Source: Mageeibacillus sp. UBA3708
GTDB lineage: Bacteria; Bacillota; Clostridia; Saccharofermentanales; Saccharofermentanaceae
Assembly: GCA_002371375.1 (NCBI GenBank)
Contig: DFIB01000222.1
Location: forward strand, 1 to 10,694
DNA length: 10,694 bases
Reading direction: 5' to 3'
Positions 1 to 7,419 of this stretch are shown in pieces; position 1 is the stretch's first letter; the number at the start of each line of letters is the position of its first letter. Below the pieces are notes generated by a model. It did no database searches and was not told the DNA's origin. It saw nothing but the letters and a program-made list of their open reading frames with translations. A program made the position numbers and the translations under genes.

Positions 1-1103
1 ATTATCCTATCAGTGCTTTGATGCTCGCTGGTATCAGAGATATACTGATTATCTCCACACCATACGATCTCCCAGGATTTAAACGTCTCCTTGGAGATGG
101 CTCAGATTATGGCGTTCATTTCGAGTATGCCGAGCAGCCCTCTCCAGATGGGCTTGCACAAGCCTTTATTATTGGAGAAAAGTTTATTGGTGATGAGTCT
201 GCATGCTTAGTGCTTGGTGATAATATCTTCTATGGCGCAGGCTTTACTTCACTTTTAAAGCAAGCCGTTAAAGATGCAGAAGAAAACAACAAGGCATCAG
301 TATTCGGCTATTGGGTATCAGATCCCGAACGTTATGGCGTGGCTGAATTTGACAAACAAGGCAATTGTCTAAGCATAGAGGAGAAGCCCAAGGAACCTAA
401 GAGCAATCTCGCATCAATGGGTGTCTATGTTTTTACATGGAGTGTTCTGAGAGAAGCCCTCATCAAGGATGAAGCCGATGAGAATTCCAATAACGACTTC
501 GGTAAGAATATCATCCCCATGCTTCTGAATGACGGATGCAAGCTCTTTGCTTACAGGTTTGCAGGATACTGGAAGGACGTCGGAACGATCTCTTCACTGT
601 GGGAGACCAACATGGATATCCTCGACAAGCCTGAAGATATCAATCTCGTTGACCGCTCATGGAGGATATTCTCAAGGAACCCGGTTAAGCCTTCTCAGTA
701 CATCGGATCAGAAGGCAAGGTAACGAATTCCGCTCTTACGGACGGATGCCGTATTTATGGCGATGTAATCCATTCCGTTCTGTCCAACTCAGTAGTGGTC
801 GAGAAGGGCGCCGTAGTTAAGGACTGCGTACTGCTTCCCGGAGTTACGGTTAAGGCAGGTGCGCATCTTGAGAGGTGTATCGTTGATTTCGGAACGATAA
901 TCGGTGAGAACGTTAAGGCCGGACCTTCCGTATCGGGAGAGGGACCTTATACCAATCACAAGATATGCTCTGAGGGTATCGTAGTATTCGAGCGCGGTCT
1001 TAAGATCAAGGCTGATTCGGTAATACCAGGCAACAGTATGATCGATTCGGATATAGAAGTATCTGATGAAGAATCTGTTATCGAGAGCACATTCAGAGTA
1101 TAA
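1..1103 (+). CDS. RmlA-GlgC hybrid nucleotidyltransferase (5' partial)
   Basis: The reading frame is open at the left edge (first full codon at nt 3, reading [11 protein letters not shown]), so the ATG at 21 is internal; about 45 residues, including the GGSGTRL-type nucleotide loop, lie outside. Visible residues 1-125 match glucose-1-phosphate thymidylyltransferase RmlA/RfbA (dTDP-rhamnose pathway): [25 protein letters not shown]. After the shared sugar-phosphate motif [10 protein letters not shown] (residues 126-135, nt 378-407) the protein becomes GlgC, glucose-1-phosphate adenylyltransferase: [35 protein letters not shown], then a left-handed beta-helix C-terminus. The total length (~408 aa with the missing start) is normal for GlgC because the swap is in register. 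Third-position GC is about 37% before and 58% after the junction (hand count). glgD follows 23 bp downstream, so the GlgC part belongs here; the RmlA part probably does not. Family assignment of both halves is secure; whether the hybrid exists in a cell is not. Confidence 0.85.
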   Translation, partial: YPISALMLAGIRDILIISTPYDLPGFKRLLGDGSDYGVHFEYAEQPSPDGLAQAFIIGEKFIGDESACLVLGDNIFYGAGFTSLLKQAVKDAEENNKASVFGYWVSDPERYGVAEFDKQGNCLSIEEKPKEPKSNLASMGVYVFTWSVLREALIKDEADENSNNDFGKNIIPMLLNDGCKLFAYRFAGYWKDVGTISSLWETNMDILDKPEDINLVDRSWRIFSRNPVKPSQYIGSEGKVTNSALTDGCRIYGDVIHSVLSNSVVVEKGAVVKDCVLLPGVTVKAGAHLERCIVDFGTIIGENVKAGPSVSGEGPYTNHKICSEGIVVFERGLKIKADSVIPGNSMIDSDIEVSDEESVIESTFRV

Positions 1104-1110
1104 GAGTACA

Positions 1111-1116
1111 AGGAGG
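1111..1116 (+). promoter_or_regulatory. Ribosome binding site of glgD
   Basis: AGGAGG sits 10 bases before the ATG at 1127, in the 23-bp gap after the glgC-like stop codon. It is a near-perfect Shine-Dalgarno sequence and fixes the glgD start. Confidence 0.85.
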
Positions 1117-1126
1117 AACAAGATAA

Positions 1127-2242
1127 ATGTTTAATAATGCAATGGGCCTGATCTTGGCCGATAACAAGAAGATCTCTTTAGGAGAGTTGTCCAATCCGCG
1201 TGCTCTTTCCGCAGTGCCTTTCGGAGGCAGATACAGGATTATCGACTTTATGCTGTCTGATATGGTCAATTCCGGCATTAAGAATGTCGGTGTCCTGACA
1301 TATAACAAGTATAAGTCCCTGATGGACCATGTCGGCACCGGTGCCGCATGGTCACTCGACAGGAAGAACGACGGTCTTCACATCCTGCCACCTTATGTTA
1401 ACTCGGAGGCGACAGCTGCAAATGTTCAGGGAGACGAGGAACTTACCGGCGTGCTGGATTTCCTGAGACAGTCAAGGACGACATATGTCATCATCTCGGC
1501 TGCGAATGTTGTGCTCAATACTACATTTGATGACTTTATCAAGTCTCATGAGCAGTCCGGTGCGGATATATCGGTTATGTATAACAGAGACGGCATCAAG
1601 TTTGGAAGTCCCTCTTATATCCTTGAACTCGATGATGACGGATTCGTTAAGGATATGCTCTACAATCCGCCCAAGCCGACGTCCAATAAGTGCTCTCTTG
1701 GTATCCTTGTATTGAGAAGGGATCTTCTCATTGATATCATCGCGAGACAGATGTCTCACGGCATGACACACTTCGGTATCCATTCCATCGTCAAGATGTT
1801 CGATGAACTCAAAGTTCACGGATTCGAATACGGCGGAACGGCACTGAGGATCAATAATGTTCATTCTTACTTCAAGTCATCGATGAACCTGCTCAATGAG
1901 GGTGTCCGTAATGACCTCTTCTGGAGCGGCGAACCGATCTACACAAAGGTTAAGGATGAAGCACCGACTCTCTACTTCGATAATGCGGATGTTAAGAACA
2001 GTATTATTTCTGACGGCTGCAGGATCTACGGCAAGATTGAGGAGTCTGTGATTTTCAGAAGCGTAACTGTATCCAAAAATACGACGCTTAAGAACTGTGT
2101 GGTAATGCAGGATGTTCATATCTCCGAGAATTGCCACCTCGAGAATGTTATACTTGATAAGAACGCTTTCGTCCGTCCGGGTGTTCGTCTTGTCGGCCAC
2201 CCTGACTATCCTATCGTTATCGGAAAGGGTGCGGGTATCTGA
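1127..2242 (+). CDS. glgD: GlgD, non-catalytic partner of ADP-glucose pyrophosphorylase
   Basis: A 371-residue GlgD-family protein. In Bacillota, GlgD associates with GlgC and changes the activity of the complex that makes ADP-glucose from ATP and glucose 1-phosphate in the cytoplasm. The N-terminus has the ADP-glucose pyrophosphorylase signature AVPFGGRYRIIDFMLSD, but the glycine-rich nucleotide loop of GlgC is replaced by a divergent stretch (ILADNKKISLGELSNPRAL, residues 9-27). Where GlgC has the catalytic SGDH motif, this protein reads SAAN (residues 124-127), so the metal-binding Asp is Ala126 by my alignment. Both changes fit a regulatory, catalytically weak subunit. The C-terminal ~90 residues form hexapeptide-type beta-helix turns (ISDGCRIYGKIEESVIF). 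glgA starts 2 bp after the stop, so the two are probably translationally coupled. Identification is confident; the loss of activity is inferred. Confidence 0.93.
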   Translation: MFNNAMGLILADNKKISLGELSNPRALSAVPFGGRYRIIDFMLSDMVNSGIKNVGVLTYNKYKSLMDHVGTGAAWSLDRKNDGLHILPPYVNSEATAANVQGDEELTGVLDFLRQSRTTYVIISAANVVLNTTFDDFIKSHEQSGADISVMYNRDGIKFGSPSYILELDDDGFVKDMLYNPPKPTSNKCSLGILVLRRDLLIDIIARQMSHGMTHFGIHSIVKMFDELKVHGFEYGGTALRINNVHSYFKSSMNLLNEGVRNDLFWSGEPIYTKVKDEAPTLYFDNADVKNSIISDGCRIYGKIEESVIFRSVTVSKNTTLKNCVVMQDVHISENCHLENVILDKNAFVRPGVRLVGHPDYPIVIGKGAGI

Positions 2243-2244
2243 TT

Positions 2245-3894
2245 ATGGAAAAGTCGATTAAAGTATTATTAGTTTCTTCGGAAGTAAGTCCTTTTGTCAA
2301 AGTCGGCGGTCTTGCTGACGTTGTCGGAGCGCTTCCCGTTGAACTCAACAAGCAGGGAGTAGATGCAAGAGTAATCCTTCCTTTGTACAAGAAGGTCAAG
2401 GTTAAGTATGCCGATCAGCTCAAATTCCTCGGCTGGAGAATGGTCCATATGGGATGGAGATCCCTGTATGCAGGTCTTTTCTCTCTCGAGCAGAACGGAA
2501 CTGTCTTCTACTTTGTAGATAACGAATACTACTTTAATTTCGATCAGATCTATGTTGAGTATGTATTCGATATCGAGCGCTACTGCTTCTTCCAGCGTGC
2601 CGTTCTTGATTTCCTCGGCGATTTCATGAACTTCGAACCTAATGTTCTTCACTGCAACGACTGGCAGACGGGTATGATCCCGATGCTCCTTGATGCTCAT
2701 TACAAGAAGCACGGCTATCATACTAATGTTCAGACCGTATATACTATTCATAACCTGAAATATCAGGGTGTTCACAGTACAGAAGTCGTTAAGGAGATGC
2801 TTGATCTTCCGGATGAATACATCAGAGAGGATTTCTGTATTAAGGACCGTGCCATCAATTTTATGAAGGCAGGTATCGTTTTCTCCAATTCTGTTACGAC
2901 AGTATCTCCGACATATGCATACGAGATCATGACAGATTACTACGGTGAAGGTCTTAACTGGACTCTTCAGAAATATGCGTATAAGGTATCAGGTATCCTT
3001 AACGGAATGAATGATCTTGAGTACAATCCTGCTAAGGATGACAAGATCCCGATGAAGTATACTATCAAGAATTATGAGAAGGGCAAGGCTGTATGTAAGA
3101 AGTCATTGCAGGAGCAGCTCGGGCTCGAGGTTAACCCCGGTGCGCCTCTGTGTGCCATGATCTCCAGACTTGTTGATCAGAAGGGTCTTGATCTCCTGCT
3201 GTATGTTCTTGAGGAGATCCTCTATGACGGAATGCAGGTTGTTATACTCGGTACAGGCGATCCATATTACGAGCGGGCACTTGTTGACATTGCCAACCGC
3301 AATCCCGGCAAGATGTGTGCCTGCATAGATTTTGACGGTGCGCTTGCACATACGATCTATGCAGCTTCGGATATTTTCCTCATGCCATCCATCTTTGAAC
3401 CTTGCGGGCTGTCGCAGTTAGTGTCAATGGCATACGGATCAGTACCTATCGTAAGGGAGACAGGTGGTCTTAAGGATACTGTAATTCCTTACAATGAGTA
3501 TACAGGTGAGGGTAACGGATTCTCGTTTGCTAATATCAATGCACACGAATTCCTGTTTGTCACCAAATATGCAGCTGATCTGTACAGACATCACAAGGAT
3601 ATATGGAATAAGCTTATCGAGGCAGGCATGAAAGGTGATTATTCATGGAAGAAGAGTGCAGCCGAATATGCAGGCCTGTTCTCTCTTATTACAGGTATTC
3701 CTTTGAATAAGCCTGAAGAGGCTAAGGAAGAAGAGAAGCCTGTTGCCAAGAAGGCACCTGCGAAGAAGACTGCGGCAAAAGCTGCAGGGACAGCTGCGAA
3801 GAAGGGTGCAGAGGCAGGTAAGAAAGCGGCAACCAAAAAGACACCTGCCAAGAAAGCAGCACCTCAAAAAACAGAGGAGAAGAAGCCTGAATAA
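2245..3894 (+). CDS. glgA: Glycogen synthase GlgA (GT5) with a histone-like Lys/Ala tail
   Basis: ADP-glucose:alpha-1,4-glucan glucosyltransferase of family GT5, which extends glycogen chains in the cytoplasm. The N-terminal Rossmann domain opens with SSEVSPFVKVGGLADVVGAL; K19-V-G-G is the ADP-glucose binding KxGG motif. His169 (HNLKYQG), Arg308 and Lys313 (SRLVDQKG), and Glu385 (PSIFEPCGLSQ) match known active-site positions of the family, followed by the TGGLKDTV segment. The catalytic part ends near residue 489, the usual GlgA length (~480). Residues 490-549 are an extra low-complexity tail of 18 Lys, 17 Ala, 9 Glu, 6 Pro and 5 Thr, with repeated AKK, PAKK and TKK units as in histone H1 tails; its role is unknown. 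No strong Shine-Dalgarno precedes the ATG (GGAAAGG at 2222-2228 is 16 bases away), which suggests coupling to glgD. The stop overlaps the next start as TAATG. Confidence 0.95.
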   Translation: MEKSIKVLLVSSEVSPFVKVGGLADVVGALPVELNKQGVDARVILPLYKKVKVKYADQLKFLGWRMVHMGWRSLYAGLFSLEQNGTVFYFVDNEYYFNFDQIYVEYVFDIERYCFFQRAVLDFLGDFMNFEPNVLHCNDWQTGMIPMLLDAHYKKHGYHTNVQTVYTIHNLKYQGVHSTEVVKEMLDLPDEYIREDFCIKDRAINFMKAGIVFSNSVTTVSPTYAYEIMTDYYGEGLNWTLQKYAYKVSGILNGMNDLEYNPAKDDKIPMKYTIKNYEKGKAVCKKSLQEQLGLEVNPGAPLCAMISRLVDQKGLDLLLYVLEEILYDGMQVVILGTGDPYYERALVDIANRNPGKMCACIDFDGALAHTIYAASDIFLMPSIFEPCGLSQLVSMAYGSVPIVRETGGLKDTVIPYNEYTGEGNGFSFANINAHEFLFVTKYAADLYRHHKDIWNKLIEAGMKGDYSWKKSAAEYAGLFSLITGIPLNKPEEAKEEEKPVAKKAPAKKTAAKAAGTAAKKGAEAGKKAATKKTPAKKAAPQKTEEKKPE

Positions 3895-5957
3895 TGACTT
3901 CTGAAGACAAAGAACCGAACATAAGCAATAACGGGGCGCGGGAGCGTGTTTATCACGCCTCGCGCCTGCTTAAGTACAGGCGGCCTTTCGGCGCACAGCC
4001 CGAGGGAGGAACCGTCGAACTGTATCTTGAATGTCCTTCAAGTGCAACTGAAGTTACGCTGTGCTATACATACGGGCTCTACAGCTTCTCATATCACGAG
4101 GAACCCATGACCGGGTCAGATGCTCTTTACAGAGTCGAACTCATGCTCCCTGATGAATCCGGATTGTTGTTCTACTGGTTCAGGTTCACGGATGAGGAAG
4201 GGACAACTCAGTATTATGTTGCCGAAGGCGACACCAGGTTCGGCGAAGGCAGGTTAAGTGACTGCCCTCCCCGTGTCGGTCCTGATGAGGATAAGTATCC
4301 GTATGCATTCCAGATAACCGTATATGATAAAGATTTCCACACTCCCGACAGGATCAAGGGGGCGATGATCTATCAGATCTTCCCTGACAGATTCGCGCGG
4401 GACGATCACTTCAGTTATGACAGAATGGTCAGTTCCAGTGACAGGACAGAGAGAGTTTATCACAAAGACTGGTACGAGGATGTCGATATCTACGGCAAAC
4501 CCGAGACCGGCTATCTTGCGTGTGATTTCTACGGCGGTTCGCTTGAGGGGATCACGCAGAAGATCGATTATATCAAGTCTCTCGGGATCAATCTGCTTTA
4601 CCTTAATCCGATATTTGAAGCAAGATCGAGCCATAGGTATGATACAGCGGACTATATGCAGGTCGACCCGATACTGGGAGGGAACGGCGCTTTCGCCGGG
4701 CTTGTAAAGGCATGTGATGAGCGCGGGATCAAGATCATCCTTGACGGCGTGTTCAGTCATACGGGAGCGGACAGCAGGTATTTCAACAAGTTCGACAGAT
4801 ATGACGGGACAGGTGCATACAAATCATTTGTGGAAGGCAGTGAAAGCCCTTACCGTTCGTGGTATAACTTCTGGAACACTGAAGACGGCAATCCATGTTA
4901 TGATTCCTGGTGGGGATTCCCCGATCTGCCAAATGTTAATGAGGACGATCTCTCTTATCGAAAATATATATTCGGAGAGAACGGTGTTGTAAGGACATGG
5001 CTCGGCAGGGGCGCCGGCGGCTTCAGACTCGATGTCTCTGATGAATTGCCGGACAGCTTTATCAGGCAGATGAGGAAGACGATCAAGCGCAATACGAACG
5101 GCGAGGGGATACTTATCGGCGAGGTGTGGGAAGATGCTTCCTGCAAGTGTTCTTACGGTTCTTACCGCGATTTCATGTTTGGCAATACGCACGATTCGGT
5201 CATGGGATATACATTCAGGCATATAGTGCTCGATTTCCTGTGTGGATACATCAGTGCCGAGGTAATGGACTCCAGACTCGAAGGTTTCCGTGAGAGATAT
5301 CCGGCCGAAGCATATTATTCCATCATGAATCTGGTGTCCTCACACGACGTTCCGAGGATCATGACGATGCTGTCAAAGCCTGAGGATTCCGATTCCAGGG
5401 AAGTGCAGAAGGAGATGGCGGTATCATCGTCACAGTATAGCGACTGTGCAAGGCTTGCACGCATAGCATATGCACTGCAGATCGGATATATCGGTGCGTG
5501 CTGTCTTTACTATGGCGATGAGGTGCTGATGGAGGGATATAAGGATCCTTTCAACCGGCGTACATATCCGTGGGGGAGACTTACGGGAAGACAGGAGGAG
5601 AACCTCAGATATATAAGACGTCTTGCAAGACTCAGAAATGACAACGGCTGTCTGAAGACAGGGTATTATAAGACACTGCTGGCAGATGGCGATGTGTTCG
5701 CATGCCTCAGATATCTGGTCGACGGGAAGGATTATTTCGGGAAGGAATCCTTTGGAAGCGAGAGGATAGTGCTTCTTATCAACCGTGGGGAGAAGCCGTG
5801 CTATCTTGCTGTCGATGACCTTGGCTCCGAATTGACGGTTCAGCAGGTAAGACATGCTTTCGTATCGCTTACCGACAGCTTCTTTGTGCGGGGGATCAAC
5901 GGCGGCAGGGTCACATGCGGACTGCCTCCAAGATCGTTTGTATTCTGCATTCTGTAG
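3894..5957 (+). CDS. Intracellular GH13 alpha-amylase / neopullulanase-type enzyme
   Basis: A 687-residue family GH13 glycoside hydrolase without a signal peptide, so probably cytoplasmic and acting on alpha-glucans such as glycogen or imported maltodextrin. Residues ~15-140 form a beta-rich N-terminal domain like those of neopullulanase/cyclomaltodextrinase-type enzymes (YHASRLLKYRRPFGA). The catalytic barrel starts at YQIFPDRF (160-167). Conserved regions are DGVFSHTG (284-291, region I, Ser in the usual Asn position), GFRLDVSDELP with nucleophile Asp380, GEVWED with acid/base Glu410, and SSHD with Asp485. A C-terminal beta domain follows from about residue 570. The ATG overlaps the glgA stop by one base, and a purine-rich GGAGAAG lies within the end of glgA, so translation is coupled to glycogen synthase. 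Family is certain; exact bond specificity (alpha-1,4, alpha-1,6 or both) cannot be read from the sequence. Confidence 0.92.
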   Translation: MTSEDKEPNISNNGARERVYHASRLLKYRRPFGAQPEGGTVELYLECPSSATEVTLCYTYGLYSFSYHEEPMTGSDALYRVELMLPDESGLLFYWFRFTDEEGTTQYYVAEGDTRFGEGRLSDCPPRVGPDEDKYPYAFQITVYDKDFHTPDRIKGAMIYQIFPDRFARDDHFSYDRMVSSSDRTERVYHKDWYEDVDIYGKPETGYLACDFYGGSLEGITQKIDYIKSLGINLLYLNPIFEARSSHRYDTADYMQVDPILGGNGAFAGLVKACDERGIKIILDGVFSHTGADSRYFNKFDRYDGTGAYKSFVEGSESPYRSWYNFWNTEDGNPCYDSWWGFPDLPNVNEDDLSYRKYIFGENGVVRTWLGRGAGGFRLDVSDELPDSFIRQMRKTIKRNTNGEGILIGEVWEDASCKCSYGSYRDFMFGNTHDSVMGYTFRHIVLDFLCGYISAEVMDSRLEGFRERYPAEAYYSIMNLVSSHDVPRIMTMLSKPEDSDSREVQKEMAVSSSQYSDCARLARIAYALQIGYIGACCLYYGDEVLMEGYKDPFNRRTYPWGRLTGRQEENLRYIRRLARLRNDNGCLKTGYYKTLLADGDVFACLRYLVDGKDYFGKESFGSERIVLLINRGEKPCYLAVDDLGSELTVQQVRHAFVSLTDSFFVRGINGGRVTCGLPPRSFVFCIL

Positions 5958-5965
5958 ATGAGAAC

Positions 5966-6019
5966 AAATTCTTTATAAAAATATGCTTTTATTGTAAAAT
6001 TCTTTAAGAGCCTAAAGAA
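5966..6019 (+). promoter_or_regulatory. Putative operator/promoter with repeated AAATTCTTTA boxes
   Basis: AAATTCTTTA occurs at 5966-5975 and again at 5997-6006, 31 bases (about three helical turns) apart. The inverse TAAAGAA at 6013-6019 pairs with TTCTTTA at 6000-6006 as a 7-bp stem with a 6-base loop. A TAAAAT element at 5995-6000 could be a -10 box, with a poor -35 (TTTATA, 5972-5977) 17 bp upstream. The stem is AT-rich and lacks a following T run, so it is a poor terminator. The arrangement suggests a regulated promoter for the next gene, but nothing identifies the regulator. Confidence 0.3.
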
Positions 6020-6020
6020 C

Positions 6021-6025
6021 AGGAG
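6021..6025 (+). promoter_or_regulatory. Ribosome binding site of the zinc-ribbon gene
   Basis: AGGAG lies 8 bases before the ATG at 6034 and supports that start over the internal ATG at codon 28. Confidence 0.75.
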
Positions 6026-6033
6026 TAAGAGTT

Positions 6034-7161
6034 ATGTCTGATTTTAACAACATCCCTCAGCCGGAAGACCTTCACATCAACACGGGTGAGGAGAATATCA
6101 AGCAAGAGACAACAATGGATGTTACGGACAAGAAGTGTCCTAACTGCGCCGCTACTATTGAATATGATCCTGATACGCTCAATATGACATGTCCTTACTG
6201 CGGCTACATGAGGGAGATTCCCAGACCCGAGGAAGCCAAGGATATCGAGGAACTTGATTTCGAATCGGCAAAGCTCCGCAAGAGTCTTGACTGGGGAACA
6301 TCCAAGAAGCAGATCATTTGTAAGAACTGTGCGGCTGAGTCTCTCTACGATGAAGCAGATACCGCGGCGTGTTGTCCTTTCTGCGGATCCACGCAGGTTA
6401 TGCCTGTTGATAATGATGAGAATGTTATGGCACCTCAGGGGGTTGTTCCTTTCGAGATTTCCAATGAGAACGCCGGCAAGATGTTTGCTAAATGGCTTAA
6501 GGGCCGTTTCTTTGCGCCAAACGCGGCTAAAGAGAGCTGCAAGGCTGAGAATTTCCAGGGATTATACCTTCCTTTCTGGACATATGACACAGATACCACT
6601 TCTTCGTATGATGTTAAGCTTGGTTTTGATAAGAGGCAGGGCGATAAGACGGTAACTACATGGAGGCATTACCGGGGCGTATACCAGGAATTCATCGATG
6701 ACCAGATCGTCTATGCAAGTAAGAAGACAAAGAATCAGTATATAAACAGCGTATCCACATATGATTTTACCAAGTTGAAGCCCTATTCTCCGGAATATAT
6801 TGCAGGATTTGCAGCCGAGAGATATACACTTGGCCTTGATGACGGCTGGGCAGTTGCAAAAGATCTCATTAAGACAAAACTCAGAAATAATCTGACATCT
6901 AAGCTCAGAAGAGATTATAATGCAGATCATGTGTCTAATCTCAACATGTCAACGAGTTATGACAATGTAACGTTCAAGTATATTCTCGCACCTATATGGA
7001 TCGCGAACTATAAGTATTTGGATAAAGAATATTCCTTCGCTGTCAACGGTCAGACCGGTAAGGTGGCAGGAAGTTCACCGATATCTGCAATCAAGGTCAT
7101 ACTTACCATATTGGCTATTATTGCCGTTCTGGTGATCGTCTACTATGTAGCATACAGGTAA
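6034..7161 (+). CDS. Tail-anchored protein with two TFIIB-type zinc ribbons
   Basis: A 375-residue protein of the group usually annotated as TFIIB-type zinc ribbon-containing protein, of unknown function. Two treble-clef or ribbon-type metal sites are visible: Cys35/38/53/56 (CPNC...CPYCG) and Cys96/99/114/117 (CKNC...CPFCG), with an additional Cys113. A conserved globular region follows (VVPFEISNENAGKMFAKWLK, ~140-160; FAPNAAKE; GLYLPFWTYDTDTTSSYDV, ~185-205), then a second block ending LAPIWIANYKYLDKEYSFAV. Residues ~352-372 are one hydrophobic helix with only a few residues after it and there is no N-terminal signal, so the protein is probably tail-anchored with the zinc ribbons in the cytoplasm. 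It has its own ribosome binding site and lies 76 bp after the GH13 gene; a functional link to glycogen is not shown. Similar proteins have sometimes been labelled primosomal protein N' or RNA polymerase subunit P from the ribbon alone, which is not supported here. Confidence 0.85.
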   Translation: MSDFNNIPQPEDLHINTGEENIKQETTMDVTDKKCPNCAATIEYDPDTLNMTCPYCGYMREIPRPEEAKDIEELDFESAKLRKSLDWGTSKKQIICKNCAAESLYDEADTAACCPFCGSTQVMPVDNDENVMAPQGVVPFEISNENAGKMFAKWLKGRFFAPNAAKESCKAENFQGLYLPFWTYDTDTTSSYDVKLGFDKRQGDKTVTTWRHYRGVYQEFIDDQIVYASKKTKNQYINSVSTYDFTKLKPYSPEYIAGFAAERYTLGLDDGWAVAKDLIKTKLRNNLTSKLRRDYNADHVSNLNMSTSYDNVTFKYILAPIWIANYKYLDKEYSFAVNGQTGKVAGSSPISAIKVILTILAIIAVLVIVYYVAYR

Positions 7162-7188
7162 TAAGCCAAACCAAACTCGCAGAATTCT

Positions 7189-7230
7189 ATGATGGGCTGT
7201 CTCAATACCGGATGAGACAGCCCTGATCAT
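7189..7230 (+). terminator. Stem-loop terminator after the zinc-ribbon gene
   Basis: A perfect 11-bp stem pairs GGGCTGTCTCA (7194-7204) with TGAGACAGCCC (7213-7223) around an 8-base loop. It is extended by ATGAT/ATCAT (7189-7193 with 7226-7230) across a 2-base bulge. A short T run (TTTTAT) follows, so this is a likely intrinsic terminator, though the U-tract is weak. It separates the zinc-ribbon gene from the surface-protein gene. Confidence 0.75.
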
Positions 7231-7360
7231 TTTATAAATAACCGCTGTTACTGTGCTCAATGAATGATTAACTATTGTACGGAGTTGCCGGTAATAATTA
7301 ACATATTGTTTATTTATTAATAAAAAATTCATAAATGAGACAAAAATGTGGATTTTTATG

Positions 7361-7389
7361 TTGAAAAATGGATGTTTGCCCTGTAAAAT
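7361..7389 (+). promoter_or_regulatory. Sigma-70-type promoter of the surface-protein gene
   Basis: TTGAAA (7361-7366), a 17-bp spacer and TAAAAT (7384-7389) each match the vegetative consensus at 5 of 6 positions, giving a leader of about 28 bases. A second overlapping candidate is TTGCCC (7376-7381), 17 bp, TATAAA (7399-7404), which would leave a leader of only about 13 bases. The first is preferred for its -35 match and leader length. Confidence 0.6.
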
Positions 7390-7413
7390 AGTATTAAGTA
7401 TAAACATAAAATA

Positions 7414-7419
7414 GGGGGG
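7414..7419 (+). promoter_or_regulatory. G6 Shine-Dalgarno of the surface-protein gene
   Basis: A run of six G (AGGGGGGA) lies 4 bases before the ATG at 7424 and is the only ribosome binding site candidate. It is closer to the start than usual, though the pairing register along the G run is flexible. A homopolymer here could also be a slippage site. Confidence 0.55.

Noticed and set aside
21..23. ATG as the start of the first gene.
   Set aside because: The frame is open to the left edge and the upstream codons (YPISAL) match RmlA, so the true start is outside the window.
3639..3928. Overlapping minus-strand frames rich in Ala, Leu and Phe opposite the end of glgA, resembling small membrane proteins.
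   Set aside because: They are the complement of the Lys/Ala codon repeats of the GlgA tail; there is no ribosome binding site, and the sense reading is a continuous enzyme gene.
4254..4760. A 168-codon minus-strand open frame opposite the GH13 gene.
   Set aside because: No recognisable domain, fully inside a well-conserved GH13 gene; a similar 168-codon antisense frame at 2269-2775 opposite glgA was rejected for the same reason.
6000..6019. Stem-loop TTCTTTA/TAAAGAA as a terminator of the glg operon.
   Set aside because: The stem is only 7 bp and AT-rich, and is followed by CAGGAGTAAG rather than a T run; read-through into the zinc-ribbon gene remains possible.
7313..7324. Perfect palindrome TTTATTAATAAA as an operator.
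   Set aside because: Palindromes of this size are common by chance in such AT-rich DNA; no second copy was seen near the promoter.
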